From Pomacea canaliculata (Eukaryota > Mollusca > Gastropoda > Architaenioglossa > Ampullariidae): a stretch of DNA of 64,000 nt. The DNA lies in contig NC_037590.1 in assembly GCF_003073045.1 (NCBI RefSeq), positions 26,748,449 through 26,812,448 of the forward strand, read 5' to 3'. The first letter of the stretch is position 1. Every line of letters starts with the position of its first letter. The translations under genes were made by a program, and so were the position numbers. The notes beneath the pieces are model-generated. The model was not told the DNA's origin and made no database searches. It saw only the letters and a list, made by a program, of their open reading frames with translations. Shown here piece after piece: positions 38,246-52,300 of this stretch.

Positions 38246-40944
38246 GATGATGATGATGATGATAGTGGAATACAATCTGAAACATTTTTATCAAGCGTTT
38301 TAAAATTAGTAATATTAAGTTTGGTGGGATAGGTAATTTTCGATTTGTCTGTTGAGTGTTCAAGTAGATATTTCTTCCTTCGTTTCAGTCAGAGGAACTT
38401 AAGTTTACGTATCTCTACCTTATGTTCAAAATTTTGAATGACTGATGAAAGGGATATAAAAATGTAAGGTAATAATAGGAAATATGCGTTTTAAAACTCG
38501 ATAGACATACATACTTCCCCACCAGTGAGAAAATAATACAAACAAGTAAAAAATAAAATCCCAACTACTACAATTGCACAATTTAGCTATAAGTCACCAA
38601 ATGTCAAGTGGGAAAATGAAAGGTTGAAGCCAGCTAACTCTCTCAATTTCGCCCTGACCTTTAACCCTCTCACAGTTTCCTTGTGTCCCTGTCGGGGTGA
38701 GTTGAGGCTGAGTGCTGCTGACGAACGGTGTCTTCACACAGGCTGCTGCTGATCGCAGAATGACGGGAAACCACCTTCCTGTCTCATGCACACGGGCCAG
38801 AAAGTGCCTCGCCTCAAATATTTGATTAGAACAGTTTCATGTTTTTTGCTGAAACAGGGACAGTGAGACTGTGATCACAACATTGTGATTATCGAGAGGG
38901 CAATGTCGGCGACACGCTCAAACTCAGTTCTTGCCACCTGGGCAGGTTGTGTCTGATACACCGTTTGCTCTCAAAACATTTTGTAGATCATAAAATGTTA
39001 CATGGTAAATGTGTAGTCAATTTTGTTTTAGACATTAGCTTTCATTTTTAAAAAATCTCATTTGTTGTTGCTAGTTTACACCAGGACTGTTGAGCAGTGT
39101 GGTGCATGTCATGCGTGCGTGCGTGCATGTGTGTGTGTTATGGTGAGAGAGACTTTGTACAATCCATGCATTTCCGCTATTTGACGTAAACCAGGGTAAG
39201 AAAATAGAAATAGGGAGAAGCCATACGGACGACAAAGAAATTCTTACCAGCAAATATACAGCAAGCAAGCATGATGTAAACAGAAACAAATACAAGTTAA
39301 AGACCTACACATCTACTTACAGTCACCATGATCTACTGACTCTGTCTAGCATTTCTCGAGTTCTGCATAATCAGCATCCAGACAAATATGCACGCCAGAA
39401 ATATAATCCACGATAATATCCATACACTTGCAAACTGTAGTAAAGTGATCTACCAAGCTGTCTACTTACATACAAATACTGCACAAACTCTGGCCATGAC
39501 GATGTCAGTATATCCACAGATACTGGAGAAACACGACTTTATGTACGATAGATGATAGATGATAGATGTTCTCATGCCGAGATTCAAAGACAACATTGGA
39601 CTTAAGAACACAAACAAGCCATTCCTGGAGAGATTTCTTCCGCTCGCAGACATTTTACTGACTGCATGGTGGCCGACCAGCCCTGACCTCATGACCTCAT
39701 GACCTCCTGCGCTGTACAAGCAAGTGTTGTTGTTTATCGTCTGTCTTTTACAGAATGCGTTACGGTTTCCCGTTTAAAAACACATAGAACAGACTAAAAA
39801 TAAGGTTTGTATCATTGAAATGCGTACGTATTGTCGATATAACTCAAAGTTAAAATGAAAATGCATGTTGCTCAGTGGCGTGCAGCAATGAGATTTGCGC
39901 TTTTTCTATTTTACTGCTTTCATGTAAATAATATGTTTATTAACATCTAAGTATATTCTTTAATATTTTATTATTTTCAAGCACTATATTTTGCAGTAAC
40001 TCATTTATTTTGATCTTAATATCTTTTAAAATTAATACCAATCATTGGTTTAGTTCTTGAAAGTCGTCTGTGTTATTGATTTGTTTTGCAAAATAAACAA
40101 ATATTTTAACTAATGGATACATGACGTGGGGTTGATTGCAGTTTGATGTTCTCCCCTCAAGATGTTGCTTAATCATTCACAGAGTTTTGTGACAATACAT
40201 ATCGTGTATATGAAAAAGATCGCAAAACAAAACGTTGGAGGCTTGTACCGGCCACATGATGAAGTGAAGGTCGGGTGCTCAACGTGCAGTGGATCATATC
40301 TCTAGGACTCTCAGTCCCTGCCCACCCCACCCCACCTCGCTCCACCCGTGTCTAATCGATCTTATGTTTCTGTCAGCAGTAAAACACGCTTGCTGAATTT
40401 GTACAGCGCCGTAGTTATAAAACTCCTTTGACAATTCCACCCTTTCATGTGGCGAGAGAGAGAGAAAGACAAACATTCAGACAAAGAGTGTGAGAGAGGA
40501 GTGAGAGAAAGCCATCGACATCACAGAGAAGTGGTTGCCATGTCTTTCTGTTTCCTTCATGTAGCCTCACCCTCGGGCTGCAGCACTGTCCTCATCTGCC
40601 TCGACGCTTCCCATCTGCAGGACCAGGTACACGCTGGTCAAGGTGTCTGTACCTGTCTTGTCTCCACACCCAGATGGCAGACAAGTGTTCTCATTTACTG
40701 TCTGGGGACATGTGAGAACTCGTCATTAAAATTTTACATGGCGCTCTTGGCCGCTAGGAAGGAAATGAGGCGCTTGAATGCTTCAGGCCTGTCAGAAATG
40801 TTCAAACTGGCTCAAGCGCCCAGTGACGTATGAGCTGCTCCCTCCGTGCACAGGCCGGAGGAGGATGTTGTGGCCAATGCTCCAGACAAAATGATTTCGC
40901 CATCGCTCACTTTTTCCATAGCTTCTGTGTCCTCACTCCATTAG
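35003..40944. other. Region between claudin-like gene and first recognised exon of the disordered-protein gene
   Basis: No gene recognised in about 5.9 kb. There is a GCT run (about 35.06-35.09 kb), AT-rich DNA and the compound ATT/GAT microsatellite. The 5' exons and promoter of the gene downstream probably lie here or in 35-41 kb; I could not place them. Confidence 0.55.
38189..38263. repeat. (ATT)n-(GAT)n compound microsatellite
   Basis: About 17 ATT units followed by about 6 GAT units. It creates a poly-Ile/poly-Asp frame that is not a gene. Confidence 0.95.
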
Positions 40945-41077
40945 ACGGGAGGGAAAAACTTGTCATTGAATTAGATGATGACAACCACGTGATTAAGTCG
41001 AGTCGAAATGTGAGACACGCATCAGTGACTCCTACTCACCTCGGCAGAGGGAGGGGCAGCAAAAGAAGCCCGGCAAG
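40945..41077 (+). CDS. Disordered-protein gene, candidate exon
   Basis: Encodes DGREKLVIELDDDNHVIKSS and then an Arg/Ser-rich stretch ending RGSKRSPAR. Acceptor CCATTAG, donor GTAAGC, phases 1 to 2. It is the first exon I can support; upstream exons are expected. Confidence 0.55.
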
Positions 41078-41297
41078 GTAAGCTACTTCCCCTCTTCTCA
41101 CCATTCCTTCTTGTACATGATGCCATTCTGCTAGCGCCATTGTGAATAAATTTAAACATTAAATACTGTTATTTTCTGTGTGGTCAGCACCTTTTGTACT
41201 CAATAGCAGCAGTAGATATGATGGCAATGGCGGTAATGATGATGATGATGATGATGACGACGACGACGACGACGATGATGATGATGATGATGATGAT

Positions 41298-41329
<32 letters not shown>

Positions 41330-44300
41330 TGATGATGATGCCTGTTTCAAAAATGTCTGCTTTTGCCTCTGTATAAAAGAGAATTCAACCTAATACACTA
41401 TTACCCGAGTTGTTTAGATATTTTAAAATACTTGTTTTTAATTTTGATTGATGAGTACTGCTGGATGCAAGAGGCTGTGACAGATGACAGTAGTGGGGGA
41501 GGGGAGGCACGAGGGAAGGGGGGCAGGCAATGTAACATTGTTTGTCACCATCGTGTCCACCATGTTGATGAGTAGGACGCATGGCAACGGCCATCATTGC
41601 GATTATGTTTATGCAGCCTGTTTATGGTGACGGAGCTAAAAGGCCAGGTAAAGGCCAGGTAGCAGCCATTATCACTCGTTGTTTGCTGTGAAGACTGAAG
41701 TGCAAGGTACACGTATCACAAGCCAGTCCCATGGGAGACAGTTGTTTGTCACGCTTGACGAGCTTCTTCACACTCGGTTATCCACTGGAAATCGACAAGA
41801 AAATACAAGTGTGCTTCTCTTATCGATCATGGGGAGCGAAGAACGCCGTCGCTATGCATTTGTGGTTACCATAACAACGCATGGACTTTACAATTATTTA
41901 CCTTGCTGTAAAGATCAGCCATTATTGACGTGTAGCTTGCACGCAGTAGCCCTCTCCCAGTCAGCCAGCCAGCCAGCCAACAGCAGGCAACCAGCCACCC
42001 ATCCTAGTGCATGACAGCAGCCGCTGATGATGTAGGGACAGACAATTTTATTTTGCAGGAATATGCTGTTCTGGACATGTTTCCCTCCCGTCTAGTAAAT
42101 GTATGTATGATAAATAATGTTGGTAAATTATCAATCTGCTTCCCCCCTCTCTACATACATGTATTAACTTATAGAAATATTTTATAAATTTATAGAGGGA
42201 GTAGGAGTGGAGAGACTCTTAAAACTAATCAGACGTAGTTAAGGTTTGTAATATTAGTATTTTAAAACATTAATCTTCTGATTATTTATTTCCATGAAGT
42301 TAATGCTTATTGAAATTTGTTGTTTATTTATAATATTCATGAAACTACGCAAAGCGAAGGCGACAAAAAATATGTGTTGGTATGCAAAACAATTGTATTG
42401 CAAGCCGACTGAGTTTTCAAACAACCTTGTTTGTCGCATACAAGAGAAACTGAACTCGTCATGAACTGTATCTGAACTCTGTGCAATGATGTCATGAAAC
42501 AATCCGTGCAGTCTCGCTAACAGCAATATATTTTACTTGGCAGCTTTTAACGTCCGCACATTGTCGCACCACCTTTGAACTCTCTGGTAAAATGTATTTT
42601 ATACCACACTCTTTTCTTGTTATAATAATAATCATCGTCATGTTGATACATTTACTATCATCGTCGTCGTCTTCTTTATTTTCCTCCTCTTCTGTAAAAG
42701 AACACTATCTTGATGTTCTGGTGAGCGTGTTGACACGTGACTGTGTCATTTGTAAGGGTGCACTCTGACCTGGTGCCAGAGGTGGCGAGTCTGTGATAAA
42801 CATCAAGCGCCCAGGCGCCCAGAGGCAAACACAGGATGGAGTTTACCTCGGTGATGGTGACGGGCAGCAGCGTGTCCACGGGTCGATTCTCCAGTCGGAG
42901 GCTGACAGCAGGGGTGGGTCGCCCTCAGCTCCAGGGTAGGCAGCCTGTCTCTTATCAGGGTCTGAGAAAGCAGGCTAGCCATCCATCCAGTCAGCCAGCC
43001 AGACAGGCAGTTAGATAGGCAGATGAATTTATAAAAGCACGGATAGACAGAAGGACAGAGACGTTCATAGCTTGACACAACAATAGAAAAGAAACTTGAT
43101 AGAGAGAGAATGACAGGAAAAACAGCTAGCTACATATAAATACAAGAAAAGGTAATTCCACCCTGAACGACAGAGGAGGGACAAACAAATGGATAAATAG
43201 AAATACATAGGTAGAAGGCGAAAAAAAAACAGTTCCACTACGAATGAGAGAGGGAGAACAAATAGATAAATAAAAAAGAGATAGCAATAATAATAATAAT
43301 AATCAATAGCAGAGTGGAGAGCAGTTATTCATGTAGAGAAAGGGAGAAAGATAGTGGTAGTGAATGACGGAAAAAGCAGCTTGATTGTTGATTATAATCT
43401 TGATATTATTTGGCTTGATATCTATATCTATAGAGAGAGAATGACAGAGCTTGCCAGCAATGTGCAGATTTCCTAGTCTGTTGACAACAATTTATCTGGT
43501 TTGGTAAAAAGACATGAAAATTGTCAGATGAATGGAGAGAAGTAGGAAAGCGTGAGATTGACAGGGAGAAAGAGGAAGAGGTCGAGGAGGTGGAGGAAGT
43601 GACGAAGGGGAGGGTAGAACGAGGACAAACGTGTAACCACGGACGTGTGGTGGACTTGTCTGTCCTGCCGAGACCAAGGCTTAGCCTCTTGTGAAGTTCA
43701 CCGCTGTTAGTCTCGGCGAGCCTAAACAATGAATGTGACTAAACCGGAAGCTTTGTATACACCAGCCTCGTTTTAGTAATTAAATGCGAAAAAAAAGTCG
43801 TCTGCCAGCAGTCCGCAATACAAGTTCGTGGTGTAACTATGTGACTAGCAAGCTCGGTCTGAGGGCAGACAAAGGGTTAATTCAGCTTGCAAATATAACA
43901 GGTGTTGAGGTTTTCACCGATTTCCCAAGCCTGTTGACACGACTCTGAGTTTATGTTTCAGAAGAGTGTGTCGAGCTACACAAAGCTGGTAACAACATCT
44001 CAGAACCTTCACGACCCTTCACGCGCTCGCAGCGGACTGTCATGGCGGACACAGCAAGAACCTCCGTCAGCCACAGAGACAGCCAGACCAACGGGATGGA
44101 AAGGACCGAGGGCGCCTGCTACAGGTTTGTTTGAGTTTTAAGGTTCTTGATATGACCATTTGTTGTATAGCTTTGCTCACATTTAATGTCATCCCGTTTG
44201 CCAGTGCGTTTCAATGTCCAGTGAGTGTGTGTGTGAGCTCGAGTGTGTATGACTATATGTGTGTTTTTTTTCCTGGAATTATTTTGAGACTTAACTGTAT

Positions 44301-47300
44301 TAAATTTTGCTTTTGTAGCAAATATGATGTAACACTGCCTCAATTGCCCTTGTAGACAGTATTGTTGTTCTGGTGACAGGATTAGTTAGGAGACGGTCGT
44401 CAGACTTGCAGGGACGTGTGGGAAGAGAATTTCAGAGAAATAGTCAGAACCCGCAAAGAAATGAAAGCACAGCCGGCAATTATTGTTAAAGAGCATAAAA
44501 GTTGAACATGAGATATAAATACATAAATAAAAAATATAAATTTTGCAAACAATACTTGTGCTCCGAGAGGTGAGTCTGACAGATAGCAGCATGCGTGATG
44601 TCACTAAAATGTAGCGAGGGTGATTTTGCAGCAGCCAGTGGTGACGAGGAAGCCCGACTGACGTCATGGGAGCAGTTTCTGACCACACGCAAGCCCATCA
44701 TTGCTCCTGACGGCTACATTCCCAACTCTGTGATCAGAGCTGTCCTTGGGCACGTCACATCCGGTCAGAGCCACCTGTCCGCGCGTTGCAGGTGAGAGCA
44801 ACATACAACCACGTGTTGTCCGTCACACAGCCCCGAGTTGCCCAACACACGGCGAAGTCTTGTCCACCACAGTCACATGTTGTTCGCATCATACACAGCC
44901 AGGTCTTGTCCACCAACAGCCACGTCTCATCGCCAAACTCCTTGAATCACGCATCCTCTTCTCTCTTCTCGTCGTCTTCTTGGCCAACTCGATGCTCGAC
45001 ATTTGCACTAAGTAAGATTCTTGTCTTCACTTTAATTCGACTGCAGACCTAGAGTAGGGTTAGGTGTGTCTGGCACTAGTGTAGCCCCTTGTTTGTGTTC
45101 TCTCACAGGCGGCGCCTCAACCCACCCTCAAGGCGCCTGACCCCATCGTCGCTGCCCTGTCGTCCAGCCACCTCGCGCCTGCATCGTCGCACAGAGAGGA
45201 AACGACAACTGACGATCACGGCAACACGACTCACAGAAACATCCTCCACACAGAAATGGCTGTAAGATCGCAAACCGCTTCGTCTTCAGTCTGAATAATA
45301 AGCTGCTTTCAAATCGTTGTTTTCGCGCAGATTCGCGAACTTATTAAACCCGAGACATGAGACTGAGGTTGATATCGTTAAAATGTTTTCAATGTTAAAG
45401 CGTCAAACACGATTTCTGGCCCTGGAGAACTGGGTATGTGGGTGACAGTTACGGTGTAACTGGCCACCCATGTTAACAAGATACTCTCAAGGGAATATTA
45501 TACAAGCGATGCAGATAGTGTAAGTTCTGATCGAGTAGTCCTTGGAGATCTTGATGTCCATCTTAATTTACTACATGACCAGGTGTACAGTTGACTTTAG
45601 GTTAGATGAATGAGAAAGTTCTGTTCTAACAAAGTGTTTGCAGTGTCTGACATCCGGGAGCTTTCTAGGTAAGTGACTGAATGAAAGGGAAGCAATTTAT
45701 ATAAAAAAGAGAGTGCAAGGACACATGATGGCAAACGTTATGAGATGGTCTGTAGGTGTGTATTAATATTTTATTTTTGTGTTTAGCAAAGTCCAGAAAA
45801 AGCCCGAGATCTGGTAGACGAAGTGCTCAGCGAACACCCAGCGCGAGCGACACAAAGTCTCAGGGAAGACAGGAAGCGAAAAAGGTAGAACTAGAATCCC
45901 CAGGATGGGTAGGAAAGAGAGAAAACAATATTGCTTCTAACATTAGAAAATACTAAAGTCACCGACTTTACCATCCGCGATCATCCGTACACATGCAGGA
46001 ATCACAGGGGGCAGACAATTGTACAATTTGCGGATTTTTTTAACGACGACTAACTCCCACCCCACCCCATCACACACGAAATGACACTTCTTTCATTGGA
46101 AAGACGAGAAGATGAAATAGTAGTTTTTTGTCATTAAGAAGTTTACCTTTTCTAAAAATGATATGATCTGGTGTTTTACATTTAAGTTAGTGTGCATGCG
46201 TTCTGAAGATAAGTTTATTTCAGAAGAGCTCTGCCGACATCACAAAGCAGATGTTGAGGACGAGAACAAGGGCAGACGTGGAGAACATCACACGGGACGG
46301 TGGAATGTCTTCGCGAATGGGGGCCTCCATGTCCAACGATTCACAGTTTAAGCTCAACAATGTCTTGGGTGAGTATGAGCGACAGGACTTTTCCTGTCCC
46401 CCAGTTGTAGACAGCTTTGTCCGGACCTCTTCTAGTGTAACTAGCTTTGTCTTGGCCCCCATTGTAACTAGCTTTGTCTTGAGTTTGTAAGGAAATCCAT
46501 TATCCATTATGCATTATATCCAGTTTTGTTTAGTCAGTTAATCTGAGTGTGTCTGTAGGAGAGAGTCTAGCTGTCTGTGTCCTTATACTTGAGGCAAAAA
46601 AAGTGAGTCCTACATTATGAGTCGCTCTTTCTGATACGAAAACTTTAGTTATGATTTAGCTTTTTTTAATAATGAAACATTGCAATGATTTGGTTTGTTT
46701 TAAAGACTACCAGACTGCACACCTTGCAGTCAGTCCTACCAACAAGCCGGCAGGAAAGCCAGACAACAATATGATGAAAACATGGCTGAAGCAGACTTTT
46801 AGATGCTACAACTGACCCCACAACAACTATATCTAAACAGTTTAACTCCAAAGGACTTAACGATTTTGAAGATGACATGCTAGACGTCTGTGATGACAGA
46901 GACAACGGTGACGAAGAACATCTCATCTCCATGAGCTCATCATCAGCGTAAGTCAATATGAATTACAACTTCCTGTCTCATGCTTTTGGTTCTTGATGTC
47001 TGGTGGATTTATGAAAACTCATCATTTCGAGTGTGTGTGCATTTGGAACAACACCTGTACATTAGGACAGAACACGTGAGCCTGTAGCACAGAATGCCAG
47101 GACACGTAGGACATCACGTGACATGTGACGTTCACTGTGTACAGCAATCACTTGGTGTCTTGAAGGAGCAAGTAACTGGTCTTAGCAGCTTCTTGTCGAC
47201 ACTTGTCATCTGCAATAACTTAAAAGAAGAGATTAAGAAAAAGCTTCTGATTTTTTCTGCGCGAAAATGAAAGAGTTTGTATCTAGTCTACCTGTCCTCA

Positions 47301-49323
47301 GCGGTGACATTTTGCTGTCACAAAGTTGCTGGTGCTAATCTTTCTTGTAATCTCAAGCGACAATAACTTTGACATCAATGAGTTTGTGCTGATAGTGTAT
47401 CAATACAGCATGTGTCACACAGGCTTCACGTATCAATGTATCAGACAGACTTCACACGTGCACGTAGTTTTCGCGGTTATTTCCAGTTGACGCGCCCCTG
47501 TGTAAATGTTCTGTCTTGTGTTCAAATGGCGCTGAACATTCTACTAGATAATGTCATATTGGCATTCATAATTCTCCTGCTGCCATAAATCATGCAATAC
47601 CATGTCTTCTGGTACTAGACAAACTCAGCCCATGAGGTCACTCTCAGTGGTAAAAACTTGTTTGCTGTTTGCTTTGTAGGAGGATCACTGACCGCTCCTT
47701 GTCACGACACTCAGGTGACACTAGAGGCCAGAGCTTGGAGTTCAGCCACGCAGGTAGCGGATAATAATACATTCTTAATGATAATTTACTTTTTGTTACA
47801 TGTCAAGTTTCACAGTCACTTCGTACAGTAAAATGTACATCTTTATGGGGTCACGTCCACGGCTTTACGTTCCTATCTGACGTAAGGCTCAGACGTAAAT
47901 ATACGTTCACGTTACTTTTAGCGCTAAATTGATGAGCACGTGACTGCAAAGCCTGGCATATCAGGACAGGGTACAAGGCATCTCTGTGTCACGTTACTCA
48001 TGGATACATTGTTGTTACGTTGTGTCTCACAATACAATCTCGGTCCAGGATCGCCGAGACCATCGGCACGTGACCACCACGTCGTTGTCTTTGAGGAAGG
48101 ACATGCATCATCTGACTCTGGTAGAGGCACTCTTGGGGTGAGTCTAATACCAGTACCATACCCAGGGTCAGTCTAACAATAATACAATCACTTGTGGTGT
48201 GTGTGTGTAATTATAGCGCTAATATACTCACTCAGTGGCTCTAACACACACACTAATATACTCACTCAGAGTGACTCACAGACACACGCACACAGAGTTG
48301 CTCTTTACAACATATTTTAAAAGACAAAATGAATAACAATTACAATGGCAGATGTACCCGACTACAGCTTGCTTGTCGGGTGTTAACCGCTGACAAAGTC
48401 ATCGACCTAATCGTTAGAGACAATCTGATCAGTAAAGCCTCCCTGAGGTCTGGTGGCAGCACTTGCTTGCTGATGCACGTGTGTCAGCATGCAGCCAGCG
48501 GCAACTAGTGGAGGCAGCACTGAATTAGTCATGATGGTCTTCATCTTGCACACCTTGCAGACGCCGGCTGCCACAACAGACTTCGCCACCCAGGAGTCGC
48601 TAGCCGCCCAGCCAGCCGGACAACACACGTCTGCTGAGGGTGAGTAGTGCTTCCTGTGTGACAAGCATTGATCTGCTCATTATTTTGTCTCGTGTTTACT
48701 TACAGTGTAATCTGACCAATAACAGCACAACACCTGAATTTACTTACCAGATATTGACAGTGCTTTGAATTAGTAGTTACAAGACAGATGAGACAATAAC
48801 GAGACAACGGCTACGGTTAATTAATGAACAACATCAGGTAAACTAGATTAAGTTAACTAAGGTCGACAACCAGTACGACCAGCGATTTTAATCAAATGTA
48901 TCGCATGCAGAATAAGTGAGCTGGTCGACTGTATGGCATGTTGAACGAGTGAACTACACACCTGTATTGGACTGAGCCCTCCGCTCCTTTCTAGCTTTGA
49001 AAATTGTCCAAAGTATTACACACAATTGTACAATGGGGAATTGAACTATCACAGAAACAAAAGCCACGCTGTGCTTTTCACATTACAGAAGCTACATGAC
49101 ATGAAATGTGGGGTAAATAGACGAACATTGTCACAGAGTCCAGGGGGCTTATGGTGAGTAAGCAACTTTCTCCAGGACACTCAACCATACGCAAAACGAG
49201 AGCCAATGAATTACCCTTATTGAATGGGTGGGAACAAATGCCAGGCTGCAAATGCCCCCACCCCACAGCAAGTTTCAGCCCCGTGTCGTGAGCAACAACA
49301 GCAACAGCAGCAACAGCAGCAGC

Positions 49324-49370
<47 letters not shown>

Positions 49371-52300
49371 ACAACAAAGCGCCTCAGATGTCTCACTGTC
49401 TTCGATCTACAACTCGTCTTTGTCGGTTTCGTTGGATGACGTACACAGGATTTCTTCTCCTTGACCACTAGCCACACCTACAGGTGGTGGGGGACAGGTG
49501 ACTAATTTTTTCCCCGGGTCACGCTAGTAAGTCCTGCCAGGCAGGTGCGAAAATGAAGGTGTTATTGTCCGTCTAGCCGTCAGGGAAACCGTCAAGACAG
49601 TTGATTGACCGCAGACATCCTAAACACCTCCGCTGGCCACTGGTCACGCTTGGTTCCCTCTCGCCACGGCCATCAGATCACATAAGCTCTCACTAAGCCA
49701 GTACACACACCCTCTTTAATTACGTAAGTGGCTTCTGGCTTGTCCACAGGTCCAGACTAGTACCTTAATTATGTCCTACTTAATGTTACCACATTGTTTT
49801 CAACCTCTTGTATTGTTATTTTACCTCTTGTATCCAGTACCAGAAACATGGAAAAATTCATTAGAGAGTGACTCACAAGAGCGGAAAGAAGCAGACACAC
49901 AAGAGAGGAATACGAGTAAGACAAGTGACACACAAGATGGGAGGACGGATGACACCGAAGAAGGGGACAACTCACGTACAAGTGAGGTTGACATCTGATA
50001 CACTAAACAGACTGACAGCAGGACTCACAAGACAGGGAGACAGGTGAGGCACACGAGGAGACACATTCCATAGGAATTCCAGAAGAAGATTCCAACAGAG
50101 ACAAATACAACTCAGCTGCCAACACAGACATGAAGACAAGTGTAACAGACTACGCGAGGGAGCAGACCACGTGATGATGATGGGTAGCGAGGCAAAGGAA
50201 ACCTTTAAATCACCCCTGAGAAATCATCTCAGCCTCTTCTTGAGCAGACAGTCAGCCCCGACCTCTGGACAAGTCAGCCTCCACACCGTTCGCATCCATA
50301 AGGTGGGTGTGTAGGACAGAGATACAGAGAGGGAAAGAGGAGGAATAGAGAGAAAAAGGGAAGTGATTGGATGATTTGATGGCTGGGTAGCTACGTAGCG
50401 TTTTGTGTATGTGTGGATGTAAATGTGTGAATGCGTGCAATCATTTATGTATATACGAATGTAGGTGTGAATGATTGTGGAGTTCACAGACTTGACGATT
50501 TATGTTTGTATTTAACAAGTCACCCACACACCCAGTATTGGTAAGATACCCGAAGACATTGTAATTGCCACTAATATCGTTCGCAGGAACAAGATTCCTA
50601 CATCGGCGAAGGATTTTGCTATGACCATGTGGTAGAGGATGTCTATCACCAACCGCTGCTCAAACCTCTACAAAGGAATGACGTCACAGACCAGGATGTG
50701 GCCAAGACACTTCCGGTACTGTCACGTGGCGCACGCCATGCACAGTGCAAGTAAGTGGACTGGCAGAGACCTGAGACCCTCTAGACACTACACATACTTC
50801 AAAACAAACATCAACATGTCTTGAATATTTTATCTACAATAAGGAAAAGTAACCCACAGAAAGCATACCTTATGATCGTCGATCTTAGACTGAAAACGTG
50901 AGACGGAACCTTAAATGATTTGTTGTCTCACAGGATTCCAGGAGAGATTGTCTATCGTCTGTCTCAACCGCAAAGTACACCACAGGTAGCGCCTCGTTTC
51001 CACATGCCTCCGAGATGGGAGCAACATCACACATGCGAGAATATTTGAGTCCAGACATGCGAGCAGACCATCTGACTCCCGTCAACAGCACGCAGTCACT
51101 GGCCCTTGCCTTGCAACCATCTCGGACACACCAAAGCCTTTGGTCAAAGGAAAATCCGTGAGTAATTATATTTTTTGAGTAATTATTTTTTAAATGGTTC
51201 GACTGGCTGGTCCTAAGTAATGACAACATCACATGTCACAGTAGGTTTTTTAAATGTCAGCTGACTAGCCACTATAGTCAATGTAGCTTACATGGTAAAG
51301 TCTTTTCTCTTCTCGTCTGCTCGTTTGTTCGTGCCTCCTCAATGTGACTGTTGGTAGGAGGAAATAGTTCCATGTAATACCAAAACGCAAGAGACTATTT
51401 TCCAGTTCGAGGATTTTCATGCCATATTATCACATCTTCCCATCAAATCAGATTTTACCACTTTCATCACCACACACACTCACTACATACTCAATTAACT
51501 CGACCCACGGCGGTTTGAGCCGATTAAACTTGTTATCATCACCAACACACCTCGGTGTTGTTGCCGCTGTATCATCTCTAAGTCCGTGTCCCAGAGTCGG
51601 CGTCACGAGGGGCCTGCAGGGGAGGTTACCGGCGCTGGCGTGTCATGGCGGCCAGGACATGACGTCGGGCCGTGTCTTGCGCACTGCAGAGTTCGTCCTA
51701 CATCCCGGGGGACAACGGGCGTCGGAACCGGAACCAGGGCCAGGACTGAAGGCTGTCGACCCCATTGTGCGACACCAGCACCAGTGCCAACATGCACGTC
51801 TAGCTCAGAAAAAAATGCATCACTACACATCGGTAGGTGTCGCTCGTGTTGTGCACCAGTGTAGAGTATAAACACCTAGTCGACAACAAAGTAATATGTA
51901 TATACACATCACTACATGTCGGTATGCAACTGTTAACATAATGTCCAGGGTTGTCCATGGGACATATTTTTCTACCCCATCCCATCCCATGGGACGTTTC
52001 CCAGGGGATTCCTATGGTAATAACATTCCTATGGACAACACTGATAATGTCAGACTTAGTTTGTTGACTACATACTTTAAAACAAACAAAATCTTTTGTG
52101 TGCAAAGTCGTAAACTTTGTAGCAGACCAAAGGACTTCCACCATATTGATAGTCTCCCTTTGGTTTTATGTTGTCTGTGTTTGTTGTTGTTGTCAATAGT
52201 CGATTAGTTCTGTAACGGTACAACTCATTGTAGAAGGAGAAAACATAAGTGATCGCACGGGTGAACAGCAGACATCTTATCTCTGGTCACGATTTAGAGA

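Larger units (their letters stand above)
41078..43961. other. Introns of the disordered-protein gene
   Basis: Apart from the weak exon candidate at 42835-42935, this holds a GAT/GAC microsatellite, a CAGC repeat (about 41.97-42.0 kb), AT-rich DNA and an interspersed repeat copy on the minus strand. Confidence 0.6.

Noticed and set aside
37877..38332. 151-residue open frame with poly-Ile and poly-Asp
   Set aside because: Driven by the ATT/GAT repeat; the remainder has no motif or splice support.
41159..41393. Poly-Ser (minus) and poly-Asp (plus) open frames
   Set aside because: Both derive from the GAT/GAC microsatellite; no acceptable protein context flanks them.
46708..46802. Open stretch DYQTAHLAVSPTNKPAG and alternatives just before exon 46803
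   Set aside because: In phase it stops within 40 codons and has no donor, whereas the acceptor at 46802 gives a continuous in-phase protein.
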